From Echeneis naucrates (Eukaryota; Chordata; Actinopteri; Carangiformes; Echeneidae), in contig NC_042532.1 in NCBI RefSeq assembly GCF_900963305.1, positions 10,325,207-10,389,206 of the forward strand: a DNA stretch of 64,000 nucleotides. Direction: 5' to 3'. Below the pieces are notes generated by a model. That model had not been told where the DNA came from. It worked only from the letters and a program-made list of their open reading frames with translations, and searched no databases. The position numbers and the translations under genes were made by a program. Shown in pieces: positions 32,901-45,100 of the stretch. How positions within the stretch are numbered: the stretch's first letter is position 1; each line of letters begins with the position of its first letter.

Positions 32901-35900
32901 TTGGTCAGGTTCGTTGTACAGTGACTCCACAGCGTAATATGAGTCGACGGTAGGCTGGAGGAGAAACTCGGTCAGCTGGCATGCACGTTTAACCTCTAAA
33001 TCTGTTGGCAATAGGCAGGAAATAGTCTTGCAGATGGTCGATTTGCTGTCCTTATGGTCACTGGAGGTCATTTTTAGAGCTTGAATGCACATTTCCACAC
33101 ACACTGGAAGCCCCACCTCTCCAACCTACACAAGTAAAAGAAAAAATGGGTATGATTTTCAGGACATTTAATCATTTAATCAGTGTCTCATTTAATCAGG
33201 AGACACACACTGTAACTCATTGGTGGTGTGAATAATAATGAATAACTGCTGTCATTTAAAAATGTGTGGGCCAGACTATTTTTCTTACCTCATTTTGGAT
33301 TACTTTGATGAGAAATAAAATGTGACAGACACTTCTGCAGAGAAGAGCCATGTCTTTGCTTTGCCCAAGAAAAGCATCCGCAGATGACTCTAAACGCATG
33401 AGTAGCTTACTCCAGAACAGCGTGAGTTCCCTAGGAAAACGCCAAAATTACACAAAGAAAAATAATATTTAGATGAATCGATCATTCTCTCTACAAACCT
33501 TAGAAACTAAATAAAATAAAAAGAATGTTAATGTATTAATTCCAAGTGTGTTGTTTTTTCATGTCTATAGCCCAAAAGTAAAAAATATTCACTTTACTAT
33601 ATTGCATCAAAACAAAAAGCAGAAAATCCTGACTTTGGAACATCAAATGTGTGTTTTTTCTCAATTCTCATCCATCAATTTTTCCAGAGACACATACTTG
33701 TATTTAACTTGATGTAAAGCAGTTTTTCAGCAATTTAAGCGATTTTTCTGCGATTGTTTCAGTTTGAATAAAAGTCAATGGCATCACAAGTAATAACAAC
33801 TATACTTGGGTGTTCTAAGAGAGCTCATTTGAAACTTACCAGGCGCAGTAAACATCTCCTTGAAGGAGCTGTCGCTTGAGAAAGGCAGAACATAAGCAGA
33901 GAGCTCCTTTCTCATCTCCTTCTGACTCCAGGTTGCAGATCATTTCAAGGGCATCTTTACAGTCTATTGACGCAATCTGAAAGAAACGGTGAATGACACA
34001 GTTAGTATTATTACCAATATTGTTATACAGGGTGTCCATGAAGTCTCTTTACAACTTAAAAAGAAATCTTACAAAAGCAAATGAACAGACAAACATGTGG
34101 AAATTATTACAAAATGAGGAGAAGCTATTAAAGGTATTTTGCCTCATTTAATACACCTCTACGTGGGCACCATTAGTTGTATGAAGCACAACAGGACGGT
34201 ACTCGATTTCTTGCCATGATTTCTTGCTATGATCATCAGTGAACTTTTGCTTTAGGTCAGTGATGTCCTGTATCTTTGTTTGATACATATCTTTAACATA
34301 ACCCCACAGAAATAAGTCCAGGGGCGTGACATCTGGTGAACGAGGTAGTCAGGGAATCGGGCCATCCCTTCCAATCCACCGGTCTGGGATTGTTTGATTT
34401 TGGAACCCACGAACATGCAGTCCCCAATGTGGTGGTGCCATGAACGATTAAAAACTTTGATAATCACTGAATACATACAACAAATCTGATTAAGATAGCT
34501 CATCAATTGCCTTTGTCAACAGTCCTTTGCTTTAAATGTAATATTTATTTTAAGGCGACCTTTTACTTACAATTATGTTCTATAAAGTACACTAACACTT
34601 AACAGCTTAATTATTTTGCTTCCCCTAGGGTTGGTTATTTTAGCACTGTAATACTCATCCAACAACTGTGTTGCAGTGTCATTTCTTCACCTCTTCCATT
34701 AGCTGATCTTGACTTTTCGTCATGCAGATGCAGAGCAGGTACGTTGGTTTGAAGTTCCCTTTTCCTTCATATCCCGGATACTCTGAGCACATCTTTGCAA
34801 GGACAGCAGCCTTATCAACACTGTTCACTTTGATTAGGTGCTTTATTCTCATGTTAAGAAGTGTGGGACCTTCTAACTCAAGATACTCGTGAACTAAGAG
34901 ACAGACAGAAAAAAAGAGGACAAAATATGGGAAATGCAATTACAACAGATCACATTAGTTACAATATAATTTGAGTTTTAAGGAACAGACAACTAACCTT
35001 GCTCAATTTGAGGAATTTGATTGGACAGGATGCTGCTTAGTGTGGTGTTGGACCAGACGCCATCCTGCTGCGCCAGAACTGCGAGCAGGCAAAGCTGTGT
35101 GCTCCCACTTTCTTGCAAAAGGCTGTGTGCCAACTGCAACAGAACACAAATACATATGCAGTCCCTAAATTAATAAAATACCAGTGACTCATGTTTAAAA
35201 TGTTACAGTTGGGAGTCTGAAATAATTGTTATGACAATGTTGCTAAAGTGAGCAAGTATCATATTCTAGTAAAGAGAGCACACAGACCCTGACACTTCAA
35301 CCCATATGTTTTTCTTTACTTCAAGCCTGAGAAAAAACAAGTTCTAATTACAAGACAACATTTCATTGCTTATCACTGCAAGGATAAGCCTCCAAAAAAA
35401 AGGAGCGGGGGGGAGAGAAAGCACCAACAGCCCTGGGGATACTGACCTTCATGGAGGACTGAAACTCCTCCCATAAGGCACCAGGGACATGGTGGGGCAG
35501 TAAGAGCAGCAGCTCTGCACAGCTCCTGTGAATCCAACACAGTCATTTGTTAAAGGCAAATTTAGGTCAAGGATGTGAACACTCTCCACAAATTAAGGGA
35601 AGTCATGCAAGAATAAACTATTCACAGAAGGTCGAGCTGTAAAGTCTGAGTGGTGTTTTGGAAATGTAACAGTTGACGACCAGGAAAAGTGATGGTTATA
35701 AATCAGCAGCAGCAGCGACACACTAACATCTGTCAGTCTAAGCGTGGGTTTCTTATTAAAGACTCACTGTTCTTAGCAATGCTGGCAGTAATATAAAAAA
35801 AACAATAAGCATTTTGCTCATAATCAAAATCAGCATTGATAACTGATATTTATTCAACTTACACCTTACATTAACATATACCTTCCTTGAAACTAATAAT

Positions 35901-38900
35901 TCCTGTGCCTCTCCCTTCATCGTGTTAGTGCAAACTTTACTCTGCATCTCAACCCAAATATGCTGAAGCTCCCCAAGAGGTAGCCTGGATTTTTATCCTT
36001 TTCTAGAGCCTTAAGGTCTCTGCCTTCATCCAAGCAAATTGCTCACGTCTGTCCAGCAGACTATTTGTAGAGTATTTACAAACTTTTTACATTGAAATTC
36101 CCTTTCAGTTTTCAGTAACTTTTGGTTAATCTTACCGCCAAATATGGCACGTATTTTATTTAATTTACTAAACAGATTAAAGTGAATCTCTGGAAAGCCT
36201 CTAGATAAGATAAAACTACATCAGTGAAATTACAAAGCAAACTAAATGTTACCCTAACCCTTTTTTGTCAATATAACTAAAACTTAAGGTAGATGTTTTT
36301 ATCAACATACAAACTCTGTGTAATGTAATTAAGTTGTAAAATATGCTGCAGAAGATTTTGCTTTAAAAAAGTATTTTAAAAATATAAGAGAATTAATAAG
36401 AATGATAATAATAATACATTTTATTTGTAGAATACTTTTCAACAGGACTGCGAGGCGCTTTACAGACAGATAACAAAAAGTGCAAAGGCACAGATAAAAA
36501 CGTGCTCAAATACAAAAGTTAGGTGCAAAAGAATAACATAAATTAAATAACATTTAAAAAAGCAGTGAGAGTGTAAAGGCAAAGAAAGAATCAGAAAGAC
36601 GAGATGAATGTTACAAGTTAAATGCGGAGCGGAAGAGGTATATTTTGAGTTGAGTTTTTAAGGAGGAGACGCAGTCACATATATATTGTGGGGGGGGTTA
36701 AGGCAGGATTCAAGAACTATTATATTCCTTGATCTTCACTTCAAAATTTCTACTCACAGTGCTAACTTTTCAAGTAGGAGTGGTACGTTTTCACATTCGG
36801 AGGAGAGACAGGAGGCAGCCTTAGCAAAGCTGAGAATGGCCACAGTGTAAACCTCCAACAAAGGCAGTGGATCCTCATCAGTTTTCCAACGGCCAGCATG
36901 TTCCACAAGGACCTAGAAAAAAGTTTAAATACTAAACTGAGAAACACTGATTATGTACAGGTTTAAATAAAGGACAAGTGCTATAAAAAAAATATACATC
37001 AACATTTGTAAAAATATGGTGTGTATATATATCTATGTATATAGATATATATGCAGTTTGTTATTTTTTGGGGGACTTTTAAAATGGGTTAAAGACAAAA
37101 TGAGACAAGAGTAAACTACATTTCCAGCTAGTCAAAAGTGGGGTTTGCTGCTTTCTATATATTTATTTCCTTCCTTTATATAATTGAAAATTGAATTTTT
37201 GAGTTTTTGGGAGTATCTCAAAGGATAAAACTACCTGTCTAGTGCCTTGACTCAGCTTTGACTCTGAGCAATTCGAGTTTTCATTTTCTATAGCACTGGT
37301 AGGTGATTCAATAATGAGAGGAAGCATGCTTTTCTTAACTGTGCATTTTTTCCTTCCAATACCATTACAATTTAAACAATTGATCTTTTTCCATAGTTCA
37401 GAGTTTATCAATAAAATAGGTCAAACTAATTTTGGCTTCATGAATGAAAGGGAAAAAGGTGTCATGAACAAGGCAGCAGATAGTGCCAAAAATCAAACCT
37501 CTTCAGTGAAACAGATTCAACAGATTTAACTCCTCTGTGCTAGAAATAATAATAAAACTATAATAACTTTGGGATGAACGCAATAGTTTAAGGCTTGTGG
37601 CTTCTTTCATTTTGGGATTCCACTGCAACTTTTAGTTTAATAAATATACTTTCACCAACTATTGAAACATTTTTGAGAGATAATTACAATGTTGATATAC
37701 AATGATTATATAAGTTATACAGAGAGCAAGACAGCAACGCAACAAAGTTTCTTCCGCAGCTGCAAAAAAAAAAAAAAAAAAAACAGCCATTTTTTTTTTC
37801 TTTCCCCCCTTTTCCCATCACTCAGCTACACTTACACTAAACATGCATCAATGAAAGGTCCCTCCATTTCTTCCACACAGATATCAGTTCATAATACTAC
37901 ACATCCCAAATGCTGTTGTTGGGCTCTTTTGATTAAAAAAAAAAATCTCCACCACGACTTCAGTGCACAAAGCTACCGAGGATCGTCCCCCTTTTTTCCC
38001 TTAATAACTTTTAATCACAATGATTTTCTCGCAGGCTGTTAACGTGGTAAAGAAGCGAACCCATCATCTCGCCCTAACGTGGTGCAGTGACAGTAATCTG
38101 TGCTGCATCGCAGGTAAATGGAGACCTTGCATGATATTTACGTGGTCAGGGCAAATTAATGAGAAGGATGTGTAATGGAGTCAGTGACCACTGCCACACT
38201 TTCCCTTTTAAATCACTGTGTGAGCCAGCTGCTGACACATCGGCCGCAATAACTCTCATTCCCATTTTTTTTCCACTGCTATATGTTTAATACATACATC
38301 TCCTGTGACGAGGTTAGCCGGATTAATTAGTGCAAAAGGCCCGGGCTAGCACCTTGGGGGGGAAAAAAAAGCATTGATCTTTCGGTTCAATAAAGCAGCT
38401 TTCATGAAAGTAACTCATTTTTATAGCCACACAAAACCTAAACAAGTCTGGAAATGCAGCGTTAGGGCGTCTGGATGATATTTACTCCGGCGAATACAGT
38501 CCTTTATTTCAGTGCATATCAATGCAATCGCCCAGGAAAATCTCGCTAACGTAGCTACCCATTTTTTGCACAGCATGACCACTGCACAGGACAGGGGGAC
38601 CCTGCATACCAGCTAGCAACATTCATCTGCTGCTAGCTATCTGGCCTGGAAAATGCGAGTAATAGATGCATAGTGCGCTTAGGTTGTTGCGACTTCCCGC
38701 CGTAGGGACAGTTACACTTTGCATATAAGTGCATGTCACGGACAAACATCACTGAAGGAGAAGCTGAAAACCATCGAGGAGTTTTTTCCCCCCATCTCGA
38801 AATGCCAGGCAGCTAGCTAGGCAAGCTAGCTCCTTAGCTACATTGTTGTAGCAAACGTAGACGCGCATCCTCGGCCAGGAAGCCAGAGGGGCTGCAGGCT

Positions 38901-39083
38901 GCCCGGGATGAGCAGCAGGAGAGCGGGGCTAACCTGGCAAAACTCCTGGCAGAAATGCAACGAAGCCTCCAGCGGAGACTGCGGGCTCTCCTTCAAAGCT
39001 GTGGTCAGACCCTGGAACCGCTCTCGGAGCTCCTCGATAGCTTTCCGTGTGTCATATTCCTTCTCTGTCTCCCCCTCCGCCAT
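26979..39083 (-). CDS. znf292: Zinc finger protein 292
   Basis: Eight coding exons: 38934-39083, 36758-36912, 35447-35525, 34998-35133, 34691-34893, 33840-33976, 33289-33430, 26979-33125. They total 7149 nt, 2382 aa (human about 2720). ZNF292 is a nuclear C2H2 zinc-finger DNA-binding regulator, known in mammals as a growth-hormone-promoter factor and neurodevelopmental gene. The first seven exons encode a finger-free helical N-terminus (for example EDPLPLLEVYTVAI and DCKDALEMICNLESEGDEK). The 6147-bp last exon holds the C2H2 fingers, starting near residue 530 with YCVLCDKEFLGHRIVRHAQKH and continuing with YCRRQFVNVRHLNDHLQMHC and YRPYRCVHEGCTAAFTIQQN. An AT-hook-like KRGRPRKP lies near residue 2215. 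Linkers between fingers are Ser/Pro/Gln-rich and diverge from human. Homology to human runs to the C-terminal block. A znf292a or znf292b ohnologue cannot be assigned here. Confidence 0.95.
34027..34442 (-). mobile_element. 3' fragment of a Tc1/mariner-type transposon
   Basis: It lies in a znf292 intron (33977-34690). Read on the minus strand it encodes the C-terminal part of a mariner-superfamily DDE transposase: PPHWGLHVRGF, then PDRWIGRDGPIP, PRSPDVTPLDLFLWGYV and a run to a stop after GAHVEVY. About 130 bp later comes a terminal repeat ending ACTTCATGGACACCCTGTA beside TA. The 5' two-thirds of the element are missing, and one Trp codon in the PIPWPPRSPD signature is altered to a stop-like codon, so it is dead. 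The DRWIGR...SPDLTPLDFFLWG motif is known from invertebrate and fish mariner-like elements. Confidence 0.65.
35526..36757. other. znf292 intron 2 with interspersed repeat
   Basis: The only recognisable content of this 1.2-kb intron lies at about 36395-36700. It begins with an AATAATAAT tract, then GCGAGGCGCTTTACAGACAG, an A-rich middle, and TATTTTGAGTTGAGTTTTTAAGG. This layout (a gcgctttacag start, then A-rich, then a ttttgagtt end) is typical of a common fish interspersed repeat derived from a retroposon tail. No open frame. Confidence 0.4.
36913..38933. other. znf292 intron 1
   Basis: A 2.0-kb first intron. It holds an imperfect TATA/TATC tract at about 37020-37052, an A run at about 37763-37781, and a GC-richer stretch toward exon 1 that probably belongs to the promoter CpG island. 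No gene is seen. Confidence 0.5.
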
Positions 39084-39087
39084 CTTC
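39078..39087 (-). promoter_or_regulatory. YY1-like site over the znf292 start codon
   Basis: Read on the minus strand, AAGATGGCGG is the strong YY1 core consensus and includes the ATG of znf292. YY1 sites just inside the first exon of housekeeping-type genes often set the transcription start. The surrounding 38900-39170 is CpG-rich. Confidence 0.45.
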
Positions 39088-40089
39088 ACAACAATCACGA
39101 CCGCGTACGCACAGATGTTACGCTGCCAGACTCGCACACGCGCGCGCACGCAGAGGGGGGGGCCGGGGGTTGGGGGGATGGGAGAGCACACAGTGTGCTC
39201 CACATACAGCCCCCCCCCCCACACACACACACCCTCAACCCTGATGTCAACAAAGCATCCATGACCTTACAGTGATACAAAACTGCTCTCTGGATCCCTG
39301 TGCTTCATCACCATACACTGACTTGTCCACACAAAGACACTGCAGGATGAGCCACTAAGCACCATCACACAAACCTCACCATAAAGCGGAATCTATCATT
39401 GCATATTTTCACAAAAACTCTCCCCAAGCCCCAAATGTTCACATGACAAAATGTTCACCCTGTCTCCAGGGTGGTCAGGGAGTAGGTGGCATCTTCGCAG
39501 CAGATCTGATTCAGAATAACTCACTCTCTGACACACCAGCAGCGCAGAAGTTCACAGAGTTTAGTCTGATTGTAAAATAAAAATAAATAAATAAAATAAG
39601 ACAGAGAAACCCTTGACCTAACTTAAAAGACAGTGTGCAATTTAGTAAGTGAAGTTAAATGGTAATGAATATGTTCCAGAGACATGGAGAGTATAGAGTA
39701 TGGAAGCTGTTTCAGATTCAGATAATGGCTAAATTACTTATCTTTACCACACATGAATATCCTAAACACACGATAAAAACCATGATGTAACTTGGCATTT
39801 AATTTGAGAATTCATTTCCAAAGTTTTTCAGGAGTTTCCAATCATCTCACAAAAGTTTTTCTTTCTTAAAACAAAACTGTAGATGTGCAAACTTTTCTGA
39901 GCAGTTTAAAGACCTTTTCTATCCACACTGGCTTAAATTTTAGTCTTCAATTAGTTGTTATTCATTAGCTTTATGAATTATATTATCTGCTTTCTTCTTT
40001 CATTCACTCTATTTGTTCACCTGATGATTTTGCACAAAAAACTGTGTGTACACCCACACTCACATTATAATGCATGTAAGAATAAAAAT
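39084..40089. other. znf292 upstream region and cga 3' flank
   Basis: The first 160 bases are CpG-rich promoter and 5' UTR of znf292, with C and CA runs at about 39209-39233. The rest is AT-rich with no coding potential. The cga poly(A) signal (AATAAA on the minus strand) is at 40109-40114, so the cga transcript should end near 40090. Confidence 0.5.
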
Positions 40090-40327
40090 GCAATATCTGG
40101 GTACAGATTTTATTTGCTTTCCAATCAGCACATAAACATATACATCTATTAATGCACAATTATAAGCTAAGTAAACATCACTGACACAGAATCGCTGCAA
40201 AAATATTATCTGGAAACTCAAGGACATATACTTTTAAATGGAGAAGAGTTTGAGCATATTAAAAGAAACACAGCTTGTTGGCAAGCAGATCACTGTTGAA
40301 TGGTTTCCAGTTCTCGTTGGTTATATC

Positions 40328-41247
40328 TCATATCTTGTGAAAATAACAGGTGCTGCAGTGGCAGTCTGTGTGGTTTTTCACTATTATGCCAGCAACCTCT
40401 GTCTGAAAGAGGAACACACGAGGAGGAAGGTGTGAATAACAATCACATCAGTCTTAAGCAGCAAGATGTTCTTCTTAGCAGTGTGATGGGTCCAAACATT
40501 TGTACTACATGTACTCCTTAATATCATTTAAGAAAGAAGTAAAAATGCCAGTATTGCTCCAAGAGCTGTTCAATTTCAAGTTTTGTTCTCTGAATTTCCT
40601 TCATTAGTTAAAATAAAAATCCCAAAACAAAAACGAAAAATTTTAGTCATTTAAATTTCTTCAAAACTCAGTTTTTCAAAATTATTTATTTATTTGTATG
40701 CGCTTTATCTGTAGTGGGGAGGCAATTCCACAATACACAGGATGCCCTTAAACCTCTCTAAATACATACACAGTTAAATGAAAGTTAAGCCCGACTTTTC
40801 TCTGAAGCTGTACCTTGTAGCTGTGCTTTGCAACACAGCATGTTGCTTCTGAGGTGATGTTCTTTGGGTTGTTCATCGTCTTCATGGCCTTGAGGGGCGT
40901 TGGGTATGCTCTGGAGAAGCAGCAACCCATGCACTGGTAGACGTTGGGGAAAAGATTGTTCTTTCTCAGTGTGCATTCCTCACAGCCCACTATGGAAAGA
41001 TGACACCAAGTAGAATCATGAACAGTTCAGCATTTTCATTAATAGCATACAGTTTATCACTCTTACATTTTATTCATAATATCATCATTGACAAATAAAT
41101 GCCATAATAATAAATTCTTTGTGTGAGAGACAATTATAATAAATGAATCTTACTGTTCAGTGAGTCAAAGTTTGGGTAAGAATCAGCAATGTAAAGACAA
41201 AAATACAACAGAAGGAGAGATACTCCAGTTGATTTCACTGAGCCCAT
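40328..41247 (-). CDS. cga: Glycoprotein hormone alpha subunit
   Basis: Three coding exons on the minus strand: 41154-41247, 40814-40989, 40328-40402, totalling 345 nt, 114 aa. This is the common alpha chain that pairs with the FSH, LH and TSH beta chains in the pituitary and is secreted. An N-terminal signal peptide ([23 protein letters not shown]) is followed by the mature chain with [25 protein letters not shown] and DCHCSTC. All ten cystine-knot cysteines are present, as are both N-glycosylation sequons (NIT and NHT). The C-terminus reads CYFHKI where most vertebrates have CYYHK. An ATG at the 3' end of the inferred leader exon would splice in frame and add seven residues before the signal peptide. 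I chose the internal ATG because fish orthologues start there. Human CGA lies beside ZNF292 too. Confidence 0.96.
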
Positions 41248-41340
41248 CGTTGTTGCAGCAGTTATCTAGAGACAAAAGCAGATGAAAATCTATGCCATAT
41301 CAATCAGTTAACTCATGGATAGAAATTATTACAGTATTAC

Positions 41341-41362
41341 CATGTTGAGAGAGCGCTTCTCT
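41341..41362 (-). other. cga: cga leader exon (inferred, very short)
   Basis: Downstream of the TATA box, the minus strand runs to CTCAACATG followed by a GTAATA donor at 41340. The next acceptor is TTTGTCTCTAG, with the exon resuming at 41265. The 75-bp leader intron fits vertebrate CGA, whose first exon is non-coding. The 5' end is set only by distance from the TATA box. Confidence 0.45.
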
Positions 41363-41388
41363 GACATATAGCCTCCGTTTAGGACCCC

Positions 41389-41394
41389 TTTATA
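41389..41394 (-). promoter_or_regulatory. TATA box of cga
   Basis: TATAAA on the minus strand in the context GGATATAAAGGGG, about 142 bp before the start codon and about 30 bp before the inferred leader exon. A second TATAAAAAAG lies about 20 bp further upstream, followed by GTGATGTCC, a weak CRE-half-site look-alike. A strong TATA box fits a highly expressed pituitary gene. Confidence 0.6.
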
Positions 41395-42074
41395 TCCAGG
41401 ACATCACTTTTTTATACCAGTGTCTAAAAAAAAAAAAAAACCTTATCAATGATCTCACTGACTCGCTGGACACTTTGCTACCTTCCTCATAACCCCTTCG
41501 TAGCACAAAAGATGATAAGAACTAACAGTGGAAAGTCAAACCATACTTCCATCATCCTTCCATTCTGACTATGGATGATACATGTAATCCCTGGGTTTTT
41601 GTTACCTGGTAACTGTAGGTTGTTATTATTGGTCAGAACACAACAAACACGGGGTCAACAGTTTAAGACTGTCATTTTGCTGTGTACTTGTAGTTGTATC
41701 TCTTTCTGAACAATGATTAATAATGTTCAATATCCCTTTTAAATCAATGTCATCAATCTGGGAGTTGAAATTAACTTGCATTCAGTCTTCCAAAGAACAG
41801 CATGCTACATTTTAATAAACGTTTCTTTTAACATTCAACAAAAAATGCATGCCTTAAAATTTTATCTCTGGGATTCCATCTTTCTTTTCCATACACATTT
41901 AAACATTGTATACATCAAAACCAAAATCTGTGTGTCAATTGATTTATGAGTAAATTGATGTTCAGATGCTGAGCACTGAAGGTTTTGTCCTTCAAAACCA
42001 CTGAGTGGCTTCTTCCTGGGAAATTAAGTAAAATAAATGAGATGGAGGTTTCTCCATGCGGAATCTAATTTAAC

Positions 42075-42130
42075 AGATAAATCTGAATCAGAATCAGAAA
42101 TACTTTATTAATCTCTGGAGGGAAAATTTG
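42075..42130. repeat. Teleost LINE 3'-tail-like fragment
   Basis: A short stretch with AGAAATACTTTATTAATCTC and GGAGGGAAA resembles the widespread fish motif (atactttattgatcccn(5-8)gggaaat) found at the 3' ends of CR1/Rex-like retroposons. Too short to name the family. Confidence 0.4.
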
Positions 42131-45100
42131 CATCATCTGACATCAGCTCCTTACCTCAGTCTGAAGCTTTGCTCTCTTTGTCATATATATGACTGTAGAT
42201 TTAAAATATTTAGGTTTGAAAATGTAACCTTGGAAAGTGGGAACTGTATTTATCATGATACATTGCTCTTTGCAGACAGCTAAATTCCCATGTTAATCCT
42301 AACCCATGTTAGCTTTAGGAACAAAAGCATTTAATATAATCTTGACAATGATCAATTTAATCAAACTTAAATAAAACAACTGGGGATATGTAGTCTTTCT
42401 CAATTGTACACTATGCATCCAGGCAAAATTCGTTTTCAGTGAATTGGCAGCTTTAAAACTTGAAGATACATGAATTCAAGAGGATGTGTGAAAATGGAAG
42501 GATATTTAATAGCTGTGAAGGAGTTTCCATCTGTCCGCCTCTAGCATCTGAAATGTCAAGGATGAATATGAATTTTTTTTGGTATTTTATCTGTGTGCTT
42601 GCTTAAGTACCCATGTCCTACGTCCTTGGTTGTGCTGGTGATAAATCCTTAGCTTAAGACTCACTAAGTGAGGAGGACAACATGTTACATCACAGAGCTG
42701 TCAAGAGGATGTCAGAATTTTTTTCCATCCTATTTCAAAACATTTGTATCAATTTTCCAAAATTTTACTCTTATTTTGGCTGTATGCGACATTAATTTTT
42801 TATTTTTATTTACTTGATGAGTTACTTGATGAAATGTTGTGTCAATTAAATGTAATTGTCACATATACATACTTAGTTGAATGCATTTTGAAGCATAGGC
42901 ACATAATCTCAAACATCCACCAACAACAACGAGTTACACTCAGATGTTTTAAAGTAGATGGGACGGAGATGTGACAAGATGCTTAAATTAAACAAATAAA
43001 TTGAGGGCTTGTGTATATTAAGGTAGCTGCAGCTCATTGAAAAAGAAGAGTTGAAATGAAGGTGTCGGCTTCACAGCCTCTTTAAACATAAAACAAAGCG
43101 TGTTGCTGTGTTTTTTAAGTTTTGCCAATCCATTAGCAAGGCTAGATATTTCGACTCATAAGTATTAGAAGGCTTGCGATGCATTCTCTTGACATTGCCT
43201 CTTTCCTGGGCTCAAACTCTGTATTGATTTGGTAGAATCAAGGACAAGCAACAAAAGGATGATGAGCCCCAGGTGAAGAACAAATGCTGTGGCGGTCATG
43301 CTCAATGAAACACACAAACACAAAGTGCACTATATTCTCAGGGGCTCTGGTGTCAAAACAGCACTGTTGCTCCACAGGACAGTGCAGTAGAGTCAAAGTG
43401 AAGTCAGTAGGTCATGTGTACAGTCGGCTGGCCTCGGCATAGTTCAAAGCTGTGGTGCACTCCATGGCATCACTATGAAGGCAACCGATATGTCTTCGAC
43501 ACATGAGAGAAGTAGTTAGCTGAGATTTGTGTTGCTCTAGGTCTCCATGCAACTCCAATATTCACTGAAGTAATAGGAATAAGATTGATGACTGAAAAAT
43601 TTGTATGAGACCCATCAATTACAGACTCTTTCCTACTTTAACACAGCAAAACCAAGGGCTGCCTGAAGGTATTAAATGAAATAATTTAAAGCAGCTGAAA
43701 CAAACCAGCACATGGAAGCCACATCAAAAGGTCCGGTTTTCCTCATTGTAAATTCCTTATTGGTAGAAATTGGCATTTCATTTCCCAGAGGAAATGGTTA
43801 TTAAACTTAACAGTCATGTGTGCTTAACTCCTAAAGTTTAAAATGCCACACTTTGGCCCCAGTGTAAGAAATCAGTACCACACCAGTTTATTATGTCATT
43901 ACTCTTCCAGCCATCTGTATTTTAAATAAACTCCTATATAACATATCCAACCAACAAACAAACAAACAAACAAAAAACAAAAATTAGTTGACCACAGTCA
44001 AACATTTGGATCTGTTAATTCAGTTAATTTTATTTGCCATGTCTATATAATGCTGTTTTTTCCTTCAGATTATTCTAAGACATTTTTTACATCAAAAGCA
44101 AAGCATCAAGACAATGGTAAAAAATTTAGCATCCATGCACACAGACATGCTCTTGCATCTCTGACATTAGGCTTGTGCATTTCAAAAAAGAAACACAAGA
44201 CTGAAAGTGAGGGTTCTACTTAAGTGACCAAGGGCCATTTGATTGATAAGGACACACAGAGACACTCCCTCCACGTGGTGGCATGAGAGATCTGCAATGA
44301 AGAAATAAATATGACCTTGATAATGATGATGTGTTGTTAACAAAATTTTAACACTATGGAATGCTTTATTTTGTCTGGGTTAAAGAGGTAATTTTATGTA
44401 AATAACACTCAACTGAGGTTCTAGGTTATTTTTATCCCTTGAAATAAGGTTTGTCAAATGTTTTGTCACATTTTCCCCTCATCTATACCTTAGAAAACGT
44501 TCCTCCATGGACATATTGACTTCAGAAACTGTATCATTAGTTACCTTTCCAGCAAAATAATGTTTTGTTCCACAGTCAAAGTTTGTTTTATAAGCAAACA
44601 GCAGAAAAAGGCCACTTTAACAGTATTGGCACTTACTGTCTATTAGTTTTAGAGCTGAATGCAAAGGTGCTTAAATACAAACATGTTTCTGACGGAAAAT
44701 ATCTGCCTGTTAAAGTTATATTCTCAGAGAAATCCAGGGAGGCATGAGTAGTAAACATTTTTCCCATAAATTCAGAGTAGACATTATTATGAATTCCACC
44801 TGGAGAGGTGAAATGCAAGATTTGTCTTGGGAGTAATTTACTGTCCTGCTGCATTTTAAAAATACCTCTGTTTTAAATGTAATTTTGTTTATTTGAGAGG
44901 TAGGCAAGTTATCTTGCAACACAACTTTGCAACATTCCACACTATAAAACATATTTATTGGTGGAGAAAAAGTGCCAAAATATAAAGGAAATCAAACTGT
45001 AGCTCTATACCTGACCACCTGCATAACTCATTTCTCAAACGCTTCCAGCCATTTTTATCCAGCTGTTATTGTTCTGTAACTGTAGGGGTTGTTGGAGTCA

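Noticed and set aside
27010-32953. Many plus-strand frames across the znf292 last exon
   Set aside because: They are antisense shadows of the long minus-strand coding exon.
40990-41153. C-box-like AATGATGATA in a cga intron (minus strand)
   Set aside because: A CTGA lies downstream, but no terminal stem brings the two boxes together.
42744-42974. 76-codon frame in the cga-syncrip spacer
   Set aside because: AT-rich chance frame with no similarity or gene signals.
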